Made by a program: the position numbers and the translations under genes
Notes under the pieces: generated by a model
Databases searched by the model: none
What the model was told of the DNA's origin: nothing
Seen by the model: the letters and a program-made list of their open reading frames with translations, nothing else
Source of the DNA: Wuchereria bancrofti
Taxonomy: Eukaryota > Nematoda > Chromadorea > Rhabditida > Onchocercidae
NCBI GenBank assembly: GCA_005281725.1
Contig: SSBO01000012.1
Coordinates: 14,793,501-14,857,500, forward strand
Length of the DNA: 64,000 nt
Direction: 5' to 3'
Shown here: piece by piece, positions 1 to 10,488 of the stretch
Layout: each line of letters opens with the position of its first letter
Numbering within the stretch: position 1 is the stretch's first letter

Positions 1-839
1 TAACTGTTGTGTTGTGTATACTTATTCCCTCCGTTCCGATCATATACATAGTATTCGGTTAAGAGTACCAAATCAAAAGATGAAAAGAAAGATGAAATCA
101 GTTTAGAAGTAACTAAACTGAGTTTTTTATGTTTCATGTTTAGCTATCAGTTTCTTTTTTTTTGAATGATGCGAGTCACTTTTATCTTAGAATTGGTCAT
201 TGAGTGAATTGAAAGTTTTTGCAATAAAATATAAATACATGCAGTTCTCACAACTAAGTAGTCCAACAGCAATAAAATTTTAAAGATATCTTTTTTGAGA
301 TCAAATTAGTAAGGTTATCATACTGTGTATTTCCTTTTGTGAACCGCCAACAATCCGAAAAACGAACGATAGTAAATGGTTAATCAACTATCTTTTCCCA
401 AAGGCAATATTTGAACTAGAAAAGGTGAGCTCTGAACTAGCTCTGCATTAGTTGTCCATAATATAATCGAATAACGGACAAAACCATATAACCATGTTGG
501 GGCTGATAGTTTCATGTCTGGATAGTAGTTTTTGTTATGTGAGACTGATGTTTTGGTATTACAGATAGATTGTCCGATTTGATTTGTGTTGAAATGTTAA
601 GGAAGTCTTACAGCTAAAATCATATTGTGGCATGCAAGAGCGCATTATAGCGGTTAAACCCCAATTTCTGAAGAAAGGAGACCGAAGGTAAAAGCGGCAC
701 ATCATTGGTAAAAGTACCTATTGAATTTATTTGGTAATAAATTTGCCAACATTTTTGAATTGGTACTCGTTGTTCCGGTTTTACAATATTTCTTTTTTAG
801 TCAAAGTTGTGCTTGAGCACAATTCAAGTTCGAGCAGTA
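1..839. other. 3' flank of DB-domain gene, no gene seen
   Basis: No open coding exon with plausible splice borders is visible on either strand. On the minus strand an AATAAA poly(A) signal lies at 726-731, about 110 bases beyond the stop of the DB-domain gene, so part of this stretch is that gene's 3' untranslated region. Confidence 0.5.
726..731 (-). terminator. Poly(A) signal AATAAA for the DB-domain gene
   Basis: A canonical AATAAA hexamer on the minus strand, about 110 bases past the stop codon at 840-842. This is a normal distance for a nematode 3' end. Confidence 0.5.
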
Positions 840-3800
840 TTAATTTCTTAAACCGGATAAGTGGCAAGCAATAATTTCATTCATTGCTTTTCGGCAAACC
901 AAGTGTTCCAAACCAACTCTTGCTATTTCCTGTCCAGAACGACAAAATATTTCGCATTGTGGCGCGCTGCAAATCATGGTTTTCTAAATAATATATTGGG
1001 ATTCAACTGATTATAACTGCACGACTTTATTTACAAACTAACTTTACAATAAGTGATACTATCATGACTTTATCAGAACTTATTCGTATCAGTGTTTCCA
1101 GAAACAAGTCATTTGCTCTTTCCTAAGTTCCATATTACATTCTTTAAGGAATTCATACTTCTCACATAAATAATTCCTCATATAAATCAACATAAACAGA
1201 TCTTATTAACTTAAATCATTTATTAAATGATTTAAGAAATGATTTAAGTTATATATATATATATATATAACCTTTTGGTTGCTACTTGTTTGTATTTGCA
1301 ACATTCACTGTTGTCGCGTCCATTTGAAGCACACTGAACAATTGGTATGATATGTAAAATTGCGCAAAAGCCTGCACCGATAATCGTATTTATCTAAAAT
1401 TTTAAGATTCGCAATGTTTTATGAGATTTGAGGCATAACAGTAACCGTGAATTAACTAGTGATTACTACGGTATCTGTATCAGTAAAGTCGAAATGTTCT
1501 ACCTCAATTTCTTTCACATTATATTTACAGGAATGTTGACAACTCGTTGGAAGCATTTTGTCGCGACAACATTGTTCAAATTGAATATTTGCTTGTGAAA
1601 TTGACATGCATGGTGAAAAGTTTGGTGCTATGCCACATTCTGCTGTAAATATTTCACTTTGAAAAAATCATTAAAATTTTTATGTTTTTAGAGCTCCAAT
1701 TATTGTAATTTATCATTAATCATTAGTAAATGTAATTACTAAGAATATATCAATACTTCTTTGTTAAGTGAATTAAGCTTAAGAATAATTTCATTAAGTG
1801 AAATTGTGGTTTGCTAGAATTTCATACCCTTATCCAACTTCTCCAAGCTGCTATTAGAGCCAATGAAATTACGATTGTGTAGCCAATTTAATGCTGGAGT
1901 TACGTGATATATTATTTTAAACGAACGTATTTCCCAAAGTTTTCTTTGTAAGCCTTCCTGAACTAAACAAATTTATTAGTCAAAGTAGAAGTATTTATTC
2001 AATGATTAATATTTGAATATCTAAACAGTTGTAAATAGTTTATTAATTATTTCAACTGAGGTAATAGAAAGGGAAAACAAAGATAAATAAATGCAAGAAA
2101 TCATTTGATCATTCATAACGTAAGCATACGCAATATTTTACATAATGTTCAAAATACTGGGTGGACTTATGTTGAACAAAATCTTTAATTATATATTCAA
2201 ATTTTTAAGAGGAAAATAATATAATCTGTTACCTGTAGTTAACAGTGACTGAGGATCTAATGTATCAGAGGAATCTAAGTTAGAATTAGACGATGATATT
2301 GCTGCTGTGACAAACGGTACCACATCTTCTATTGCTTTATCATTCTCACTACTTGACATGCCTATCAGTGATTCATTCTCCTTACTGTTTGTTGGAGCTG
2401 GTAAGTATCGTTTTTTGGGTAGACTTCGAGACAGCGATTTTTGGCTTGACCGTTTCTGAAATTTCTCAAAATTCTATCTTTTTATGTTATAATACGGCGT
2501 TGTATATTTCTGTGCTTTTAGATGTTGAGCTTAAATTTGCATATTATTTGAATCAATTTCTATCAGATTATAATTATTATCATAATCATTGTTATTTAGG
2601 TAGATATAAGTTATTACTGTGATATTCTAATACGCAACACAGAAATATATCGATAATAGTGAACAATGTTGTAAATCAAATTTGACATTCAAATTTGATT
2701 TACAGCTTCGCAGTTATTCCTTTCCAATGATAAATTAAAATAATGATGAAAAAACTTACTAATCACTGTGCTGATATAAATGATAGGGTAAAAGAGAATG
2801 AAAACATGAAGAATGGACGATGGACAATGATAATGATGTAGTTGTTCAAATGACATGCATTATAGCATTTAAGATGACAAATGTGACTCGCATGGATGGT
2901 GCTATGATGCAACTCTTAAAACTGTTAAAGGTCTTCAAAATCACTAACCCCTTCAGATTGTACTTAATTTCTTTTTTTAAGAAATGAGGTATAATTTAAT
3001 AATTATTAATAATAATTAGTAAGTCTTCGAAAGTTAAAATGAAAAAAGAGAGCTACAAAAAATATTAACTTTAATATTTAAATATATTTTAGCTACAAAA
3101 TATTTTGAAGGAAGTACCATTTCACTGTCACCACTCAAGTTTGCTGTGTCACCGTCGTTTAAACCATTTTTGTATATCGTTTCTGGTCTAACTATCAGTT
3201 GTTTCATTTTCTTATCTGAATATTTCTTTTTTTTTGCGAGACAAAATTGCTAGATTAATCATAGAATTAAATTTATTTCGCAAGTTTGAAACTAACCTGT
3301 AACAGAGTGCTTCATAAATTCATTAACTGTGATAGATGTTTTGATAGATGAGTGAACGGTGACATTCGCAAGTAATGAAATGAAATTTTCATGTCAGTTT
3401 AAAAATAAATTTATCAAATTAAATTTCATATAGTTTATACTCATGATTAACTGTTTTAAGTTATCGTTGTGCTTTGGTTTGCACAGTTTTAATAAATTTA
3501 TTTGTAATATTTTAATGTCAGTCATAAACTATTTATAGCATCAACTGATATCTTACATTGCTCAATTTTTAACTGAAAAAAATTATTTTTGCTTTTAAAA
3601 GTAAACCAGTAATCCAAAACAAATTAAATTTTTTTTCCAAATTATGATGTTATTATTTATTACCAATCTAATTATGAGTTGCATACAATTGCACAATGCT
3701 TCTTGCTATGCGCAAACAAAGTAAACAAAAAGTTTGCAAGTATTAAAGCTACACTTGCATATATATAAAAAAATTGCTAATTAAGAAAACAAACCTCGTC

Positions 3801-3990
3801 TATAAAAATCTGAATCACAATGGATACTGGAACATTGCGCCTCACAGACTGTACGGACACGTGCTGTACAGCAATACGTGACAGGTATTCGAGAACAGTC
3901 AAATTCAACAGTTCCTTCCATTAATGATAAATGTTCTCCAAATACGAATTTGACGGATATATAAAGCATAACTGATGATAATATAAACAT
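840..3990 (-). CDS. Secreted DB-module (nematode cysteine-rich) protein
   Basis: Six exons join in consistent phase on the minus strand: 3990-3795, 3215-3097, 2455-2233, 1642-1503, 1393-1286 and 983-840, giving 309 residues. The ATG at 3990 opens a hydrophobic signal peptide (MFILSSVMLYISVKFVFG); the longer frame upstream begins only with TTG. Exon 1 then carries a Cys-rich stretch with a CC pair. Exons 2-3 are hydrophilic and Ser/Asn/Lys-rich, without cysteine. Exons 4-6 form the DB module: FEQCCRDKMLPTSCQHSC, then QCASNGRDNSECC, then CSAPQCEIFC and a closing CRKAMNEIIAC. DB modules are nematode-specific extracellular domains found in secreted and cuticle-associated proteins; no enzymatic role is known to me. 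The low-complexity linker between the N-terminal cysteines and the DB module is unusual. The family call is firm; the molecular function is unknown. Confidence 0.85.
1210..1269. repeat. Inverted repeat followed by (AT)n
   Basis: Two overlapping inverted pairings of AACTTAAATCATTT with AAATGATTTAAG(TT) are followed by a short AT dinucleotide run at about 1250-1269. It lies in the last intron of the DB-domain gene and has no evident function. Confidence 0.6.
2670..2704. repeat. Perfect 16-bp inverted repeat, 3-nt loop
   Basis: The arm TGTAAATCAAATTTGA at 2670-2685 is the exact reverse complement of 2689-2704, with CAT between. It lies in intron 2 of the DB-domain gene and could form a DNA or RNA hairpin. 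A very similar architecture occurs at 52958-52992. Confidence 0.9.
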
Positions 3991-5947
3991 ATCGTCTAGG
4001 ACTATTCTCTTCAATCAAATTTAAATTAGGTTAAGATTTTTACTATTTTTTTTCACTTTTTTGAAAAAAGTAAAAGAGAAAAAGCAGCTGCTGAAATGAT
4101 AGCAGAAAATTTTAATTTTGATGTATTTTTTAATTTCATTTTTTTTCGTCCTGATTGTTCTAACAAATTGTAATAAAAAGTAAAATAAAACATTTTTTGA
4201 ACTGCAAAAATAATTTAATATTTCACTTTTTTTAAATATAGAAACAATTAATTTATATTTATAATACAACAAAAGAGTTCTGAATTTAGCAAGGTTTTGG
4301 TAGTAATTATTACTAATAAAGGGGAAGGAAGGTGGCAAAATGTGAGATGCCTAATTTACTTGGGATGTTATCAATGTTTTATTTATTCCCTGAGATTCGA
4401 TTTATTTGATTGGAAGGAATATCTATAAGTTTTTTATGCGCATACTGTTTGTGTGTATTTTGCGCAGCTCATAATTAATAGCTGACAATATTGACAAATA
4501 AATTACAAAGAACTTTAATGGGAATTGGAAGAGAGAGCACAATAAATGAAGGGAAAGGCTAAAAAATAGTTCATTTCCGTGAGAGACAGAAATATGAAAA
4601 TTTCGATGCTTATGTGGTGAAGTGGTAAGGAAAGTAAACTGCTAGTGATATTGAATCTTGTTTTTTGAGATTTTAATAAAGCTTTCTTTTTTTGCATAGA
4701 GGAGAGATATTTGCTATTTGGTACGGCAATTAATTCGATGTAAAATGTTGGAAAAAAGATGCATTTGTAGAATTGAAAAATAAAAAGGGAATATGTAAAA
4801 TGAAATGATAGAATGGAAAATATCCAACTATCGTCGTCCATTATCACTTTGTTAAATTAAATCAGTCGGTAGCCCTCGGCGAAGAAAAAACGACGAAAGA
4901 TTAGCAATAGTGGATAATTACTACAACAATGGGTATTGTCACTTCATACTCTCTGATATATTCATTTTCATGAATTAATTCCCGAAGAAATTCGATTTGG
5001 CTAGATATAATTTCCTGTTTCATCACTAATTGCTTCCTTCTGTTCTTATGAATCTACCTGTTTGTTGTGATCGCAATCCTTCTGATGTAAAACAAAAATT
5101 GATTGCTGCTATCGTTATTGCGGATTGGCTTTTCCAAATTGTTTGATTCGAGTAACTCAATACTGTTGTGAAAATTTCAATTATCTTTTACAATAATCGA
5201 TAAACAATGATAAATCCAGGTGATATTGCTTATCATCGTTAACTACCGCTGATAAGAATATTAAATGATGTTATCTGATCCCTGAAATTGTTGAAAAAAC
5301 TAGTCATTTTTAAAGAACATATGTATCGCTTTAAAATATCATCAAATAACTGATTCTTTTCATTTTTTGCTAATTTCTAAATTTGGTTCAGTTGGAAAAC
5401 CAGTAGCACCTCCAGCAATTTGCTTCCATGTCTTGAACTTCATTATTGTTATAATCATTTATAAAAGGTATTATTATAATTGTATTTGCGATGAACATTT
5501 GAATTACTTTATCAATCTTTTCAAAATAAAGCAGTTAAACTGCTTGAGGGTTTTTAAATTTTTAAAGTCTAAAACAGAGCATTTAATTTCATAATAATGC
5601 TGAGTTCATTGTTAATAGATTCAATAAAAGTGTGGATAAATCGTTATGGAATACATGATGCGTGGCATGCTTGAACGAATATTCTTTTCATATTATTGAA
5701 CTTAATTAAACGTAGAACTTCAGAAAAACTTTTGATAAATAGTCATCCTAACTTGAAAAGAAGTTGGGGAAATAATACTGTGATATTAAATTATCGTTTA
5801 AGGTGAAACAACATGGAAATTTTAAAGGATTTTTAATCGATGCGTCAATATTGAAGATTATGGTCAAATTTTTGTTCAAGTAAAGCTATATGACATGACA
5901 GTTTCAAAACAATTCTATTAGATTAGACAGAAGTTAAATTACAAGAT
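3991..5947. other. Upstream region of DB-domain gene, no gene seen
   Basis: AT-rich DNA with many A/T homopolymers. The longest open frames (for example 4021-4338 and 4515-4847 on the minus strand) are made of low-complexity Phe/Tyr/Ser/Lys codons and have no recognisable domain or splice-supported neighbours. The stretch just upstream of 3990 should hold the DB gene promoter or trans-splice acceptor, but I cannot point to it. Confidence 0.45.
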
Positions 5948-6143
5948 CATGTCTGTTAAATCATTAATACCGATTTATCTAATGACAGTGATAGAAGATC
6001 AGGATGATTTAGGATGAAACTACCAAAGCAATCCACTATTAGCTTGGCTTCACTTCTTACAAATATGATCCTAAAGCTTCATACCTTCATAAATTGATAA
6101 TTTGAGGTTTAATGTTTTGTTTTACTCCACATTATACGAGTAA
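5948..6143. repeat. Inverted diverged copy of the segment at about 17645-17840
   Basis: Read on the minus strand, this stretch aligns from about 17645 to 17840, with scattered substitutions and one small indel near ACCTTCATAAATTG. Similarity stops at both ends, at GTCTGTTAAATC on the left and after CGAGTAAGTG on the right. It lies immediately downstream of the truncated F-box-like gene copy, where the other copy has its last exons, so it may mark a rearrangement breakpoint. Confidence 0.7.
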
Positions 6144-6196
6144 GTGGTATATATCTATATCTGAAATTTTATAAATTTATTTATTTGTTAACTTAC

Positions 6197-8438
6197 TTTA
6201 AGAAAAGCTTGTGCAAGCGTAAATGACTCAAATGTTCCACATTAGTCATTGTTTCTGCTACTTCTATAACAACAGCACTACGATTCTAAACGTATAAATG
6301 ATCAAATTAATTTAATTATATATTAGCTTCTAAATTCTCTTGCGCACTTCTTTACATAGAGGTTATTATGAAGAATATAATTTCAAATGTTCATTATCTT
6401 TGCTTTTTTTTTAAATTCAAAATAAAATAGATGCATTACTTCAGCTGTAGCAGCTCCTTCTAGCACGATAACAGTTAGTAACAATTCTAAACGTCGCAAA
6501 GTGGTTGCTAAAGCTCGACATATGATTAGCAATTGTCGGATACGCACTCGATGTATGCAAATTCGAAGATTTTCAATTTGAGTGCAGATTTTATCCACTG
6601 GTAGAACATCAGCTAATATTAGTGTTGCTCGGATATAGAGCATACGAAGATTTGGCAACGTGAGGAAATCGCTTAGAGTATAAACAAGACTGAAATTCCA
6701 TCTATTGATGAACTATATTTTCCATTTATCAATCATATTTTTAAATAGAAATAATTATTAATTCCAACCATTTAGTTGCAGAGTTATTCGGTTTCCATTT
6801 CTAGTCTCAAAGAATGAATTTTTTTGATATTTGCAGCTTTTCGACATAATTTGAATTTATTAGACTTATTTTATTTATTTTGTGTCAGACAAATATACAT
6901 GTACACATGTGGCATAGAATATTTAGAATATACTTACTTTAAAAATTAGTGTAAACATTTGCAAAGTTTTTCTAATGAAATATTTGATTATATATTTTTC
7001 AAGTAAAAATTTGTGTTTTTTTGCCAAGATTTTTGAAATCTTAAGTTCCTTATCTTAAATTATTTCGTATACTGAATAATTTGACGGTTTCTAATTTTCG
7101 TAACAAAGCAAAATAGCCTTCTTCTGCTGTTATCTTATTGCAACGATCCAAAAATCGCATTGTTGAAGATTCTACCAAAATTGTTTTCACATTGCTGTAA
7201 TATTATTTTTTGGTCTTTTCAAAACTTTTTTGGGGATCATTTACGAAATACTCAATTTTATCTTACGGACAAAATTACTTGACCAATCATTGCATCTGAT
7301 GAATATAATATATCAAGTTACTTAGCCAATAATAGGTATTTGAAGAATGTGCAATTACTGATTTCATGCTAAAATGTATATAAGTAATAGCTTATTAATT
7401 TCCATATATTTTAGTGAAAGAATTCTTAAATCAAGACACGTTAAAATTAGAATTAAAATCCTGGGATAAAACAGTAAATGTATGTCTTATAAAACACAGG
7501 AAATGACCGGAAATTATAGAGCATCGGGATAGCTTTAGTGGTACGAATTATGCCTACTGCAGGAGAATTGGTGACAGCTTGACAGGCATGTGTCACAACC
7601 TAAAATGTTTTCTCTTGAACGTTTATGAAAAAAAAAAAAAAGAATTTCATCAAATATATTTGTGTTCATGAGAATAGAATGGCAGAACCAAGAATTGTTT
7701 GCTTCATCTTCAGTTGGTACTCTTGTTAAGTAAAGGTGCTACCCAGCTGCTCAATTCTTCAGCCAATCTAAATTTTTTCAAGAAATTAAATACTTAGTAT
7801 TTAATTCATAAAGTTTACTTAGCAACATGCATTAGCTGGCACTTTTTAAGACTTACGTTTGCTAATCATGCTTAATTCACTTGCAAAACTTGTTCTTAGA
7901 TTTGTTAATTTAACTCTTTTAAAGTTCACTTCGATATCAATTAATTGATTCATTTTCCGCTGAGTAGCAATAATTTATGTAATTACTATTCCAAAGATTC
8001 ATTTAAAAAAAAAAAAAAACCGTTTATTAATGCAACAAATGTGACATCGTCTAAGGGCATCACATAGATAAAAGATCATCTTGATAAGTTCAAGCGGTAA
8101 TGAGATCGGTGAATTTTGCTGCAAAAATAACAGGTAATATCAGGAAACAGCACATTATTGATAACAGATTACTTCCGCAAAACCTGAAGACATGAACTCA
8201 CTGGCTTATGAGTATTGCTGTTTAAACTTTTTAAGCGTATAATTTCATCACGTTGTTCCGCAATATTATGTTTTAGCGTTGCTACTGTCTGGCGCAAATC
8301 TTCAATAGTCGATTCTCGATGCTCCAAAATTTCGCTTAAACATTCCAATGTTGCACTGTTTGTTTTAGTGCTTGAGCTTCCACCTCCGTCCTCAACATCG
8401 AATACTTGTGAATTCTCTCTTTCTAACTGATCTTCCAT
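6197..8438 (-). pseudogene. F-box/LRR-like gene, degraded and 3'-truncated copy (haplotype A)
   Basis: This copy runs on the minus strand from the ATG at 8438. Exon 1 (8438-8202, donor GTGAGT) encodes an acidic start and a coiled-coil segment (TIEDLRQTVATLKHNIAEQ). Exon 2 (8118-8021) reads SLPLELIKMIFYLCDALRRC, an F-box-like motif. Later exons include 6689-6440, leucine-rich (LPNLRMLYIRATL), and 6285-6197. Against the homologous copy at 17875-21190 it carries three frame-changing differences: 5 extra bases near 7911, 8 bases missing at 7740, and 1 base missing near 6221. It also stops at about 6150, where the other copy continues with several exons. I could not make a continuous frame from exon 2 into exon 3 in either copy. 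F-box proteins act as SCF ubiquitin-ligase adaptors; that role is inferred from one motif only. Confidence 0.5.
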
Positions 8439-10488
8439 TTTCCGGTTTTTTCTTTTTTAAACTGAAGATTCTGTCAACAGTTTTTTCTTTTACTGTAAGC
8501 AAATATTATCTGTCTTTATTTTTTTAAAAAGTTTTTCCAAAGTTAATGAATAAATTGTCAAGATGTATTTTGTTTTTATCTTCTTCAAGAATTTTACGCT
8601 TTATTTTCTCTCAAAATTTTCTTCTTACTTTCCAGAATTTCTCCCTTACTTTTAGCAAACTTTAATATCACTTTTTGTCAATCAGAAAAGCTGGAAGCTG
8701 TAGTATAAAAAAATGGAAAACTGGTATAATTTGGACTGTTTAATGTGCTTAGAGAAAATGTTGGGAAATGATATTTATATTTCCAGAAAAAGGTTGACTT
8801 TAAGAACGGGAAGGATGGATGAATTACGCGATACAGCAAAATGTGATTAGTAATACATGGAGCTAGACAAGCTGCCTCTCGGGATGTGTAAAATATTAAA
8901 AATGACACAATGATTGTCATCCTCTCGTATTTACAATTTAATTTTCATTGAATTAATTACTGACAACTGGCAACAACGATCAATATCGCACCTCAAGCAA
9001 TTTCCCGATGGAAATTCCCGGAAGAAAGTGAACTGAACAATTTGAGGGCATTTTGACGTAAGCAAAGACGCAACTCGTAAGGCACATTAAGTGGGAATCT
9101 CGAGGCTCTAATACGGTTGTTCCAATTTACGAAGTCCACACTCTTTCGAGTCTCCTAACAGCTTGGCTCCTAAATGCAATAAATGGGATTATTTGGTTGC
9201 AATTGTTGCCATAGGTCTTGCAAGGAGCTATTATTTGAACTTAGCCGCTTATGTAAGCGAATCCAATCGGAAGTGGACATGCTGTTGTCTGTCTTTCATC
9301 GCACTCTCTTCATCGTCTCACTTTACGTGTTAGGGGTTTTTGTGTGCGTAGCAAACACCAAACGTCAATGGCTTTTTACGCACTTAACGGTGAACAGTAA
9401 AGCTTTTTTTATTTCCGTCTACTGTTCTCGTATCTTTATTGCATCTTCTTTTGTGGGCCTTTCATTTCTGTCATTGTCATTATCGTTTTCTATCGATGTT
9501 GTTATCATTCTTATTATCGTTGTTTTTTGTGGAGATTATTATTATTGTTTATTTAATTTATTATTTATTTGTTTATTTACTTTATTCATTTATTTATCTA
9601 TTCTTTTGTCTGTTTGTCCGATTTGTTATTGTTTGTTTATTTATTTGTTTATTTACTTATTTGTCTATTTATTGAATTGATGTACTATTTATTTATCTAT
9701 TTTATTTATTTAATTAATATGTTATTTATTTATCTGATTCATTATTTATTTTTATTGTTATTATTATCATTACCATTATCATTATTGTTGTTATTATTAT
9801 TGTTATTGTTATTATTGTTATTGACATTATTGACATATTATTGTATGTTAACTGTGTTGTTTACCGGAATGTTTTATGCTGAAGCTCTGCTACTTCCTTA
9901 ATTCTGTGATTTTAAAATTGGAGACATCTTATGATATAATAATATCAGTTAATATGGTAAACGATAATTATTTCTTGACAAATCGGATCGTCATTCGGCA
10001 CCTAATAGTTATCATTGATTATCATTTTTATACTTCTTTCCTGTTTCGTATAAAATGTTGGTGAAAGTAGATGTAAAACATGTTGATAATAATGTTTAGG
10101 GCATTTTTGTTAATCTGATCGTGTTTTTACTTTTTTTCATTCTATTATTCTAAATTTTTCCGACTTTAGCTGTTATTTCTCGATGGTTTCGTGCTAGGAA
10201 AAATAGTTTTAGTTATTTGAAGAACAGATTAGGACTTTTAGAAATCTACTGTAACTTTCAGAAAATATTTCATCGAACAGCATCAGGTACTAGGAGCTAT
10301 TCCGTTCTGAATGTTGTTGACATGTCTCAGATCATTTTTTTTTTCTAGTTTCAGATCATTTTTCCTAGTCTTATTTGATTGGTATATTTATCTTCCACAG
10401 TTCTCCTTATTTGTCGCTATGTCACATTTTTGACCGGTCTTTTCTTTTGTTTAAGTGTGAATTGGTTCTATCTACTATTTTAAGAGTA
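8439..10488. promoter_or_regulatory. Head-to-head intergenic region between F-box-like gene and dpl-1
   Basis: The two flanking genes diverge from here, so this is a candidate shared promoter region. The stretch at about 9000-9400 is less AT-rich than its surroundings and is well conserved in the other copy (about 21700-22160), including CCAATCGGAAGTGGACA, a CCAAT box next to an ETS-like GGAAGT. The remainder, about 9540-9845, is a simple-sequence tract annotated separately. Regulatory function is inferred only from position and conservation. Confidence 0.4.
9540..9845 (+). repeat. TTTA/TTAT simple-sequence tract
   Basis: About 300 bases of degenerate ATTT/TTTG tetranucleotides followed by (TTA/TTG) trinucleotides. 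The tract produces long spurious open frames of Leu, Phe, Tyr and Ile. The homologous tract at about 22290-22520 has the tetranucleotide part but lacks most of the trinucleotide block, so its length differs between the copies. Confidence 0.85.

Noticed and set aside
8678..8920. Minus-strand frame of 80 codons also present in the other copy (21403-21666)
   Set aside because: Although open in both copies, most differences change the amino acid (W/R, Y/C, F/R, P/L) and the ends differ, so there is no sign of protein constraint. It overlaps the putative promoter region.
9183..9901. Long overlapping plus-strand frames rich in Leu, Phe, Tyr and Ile
   Set aside because: They arise from the TTTA/TTAT simple-sequence tract and are not preserved in the homologous tract.
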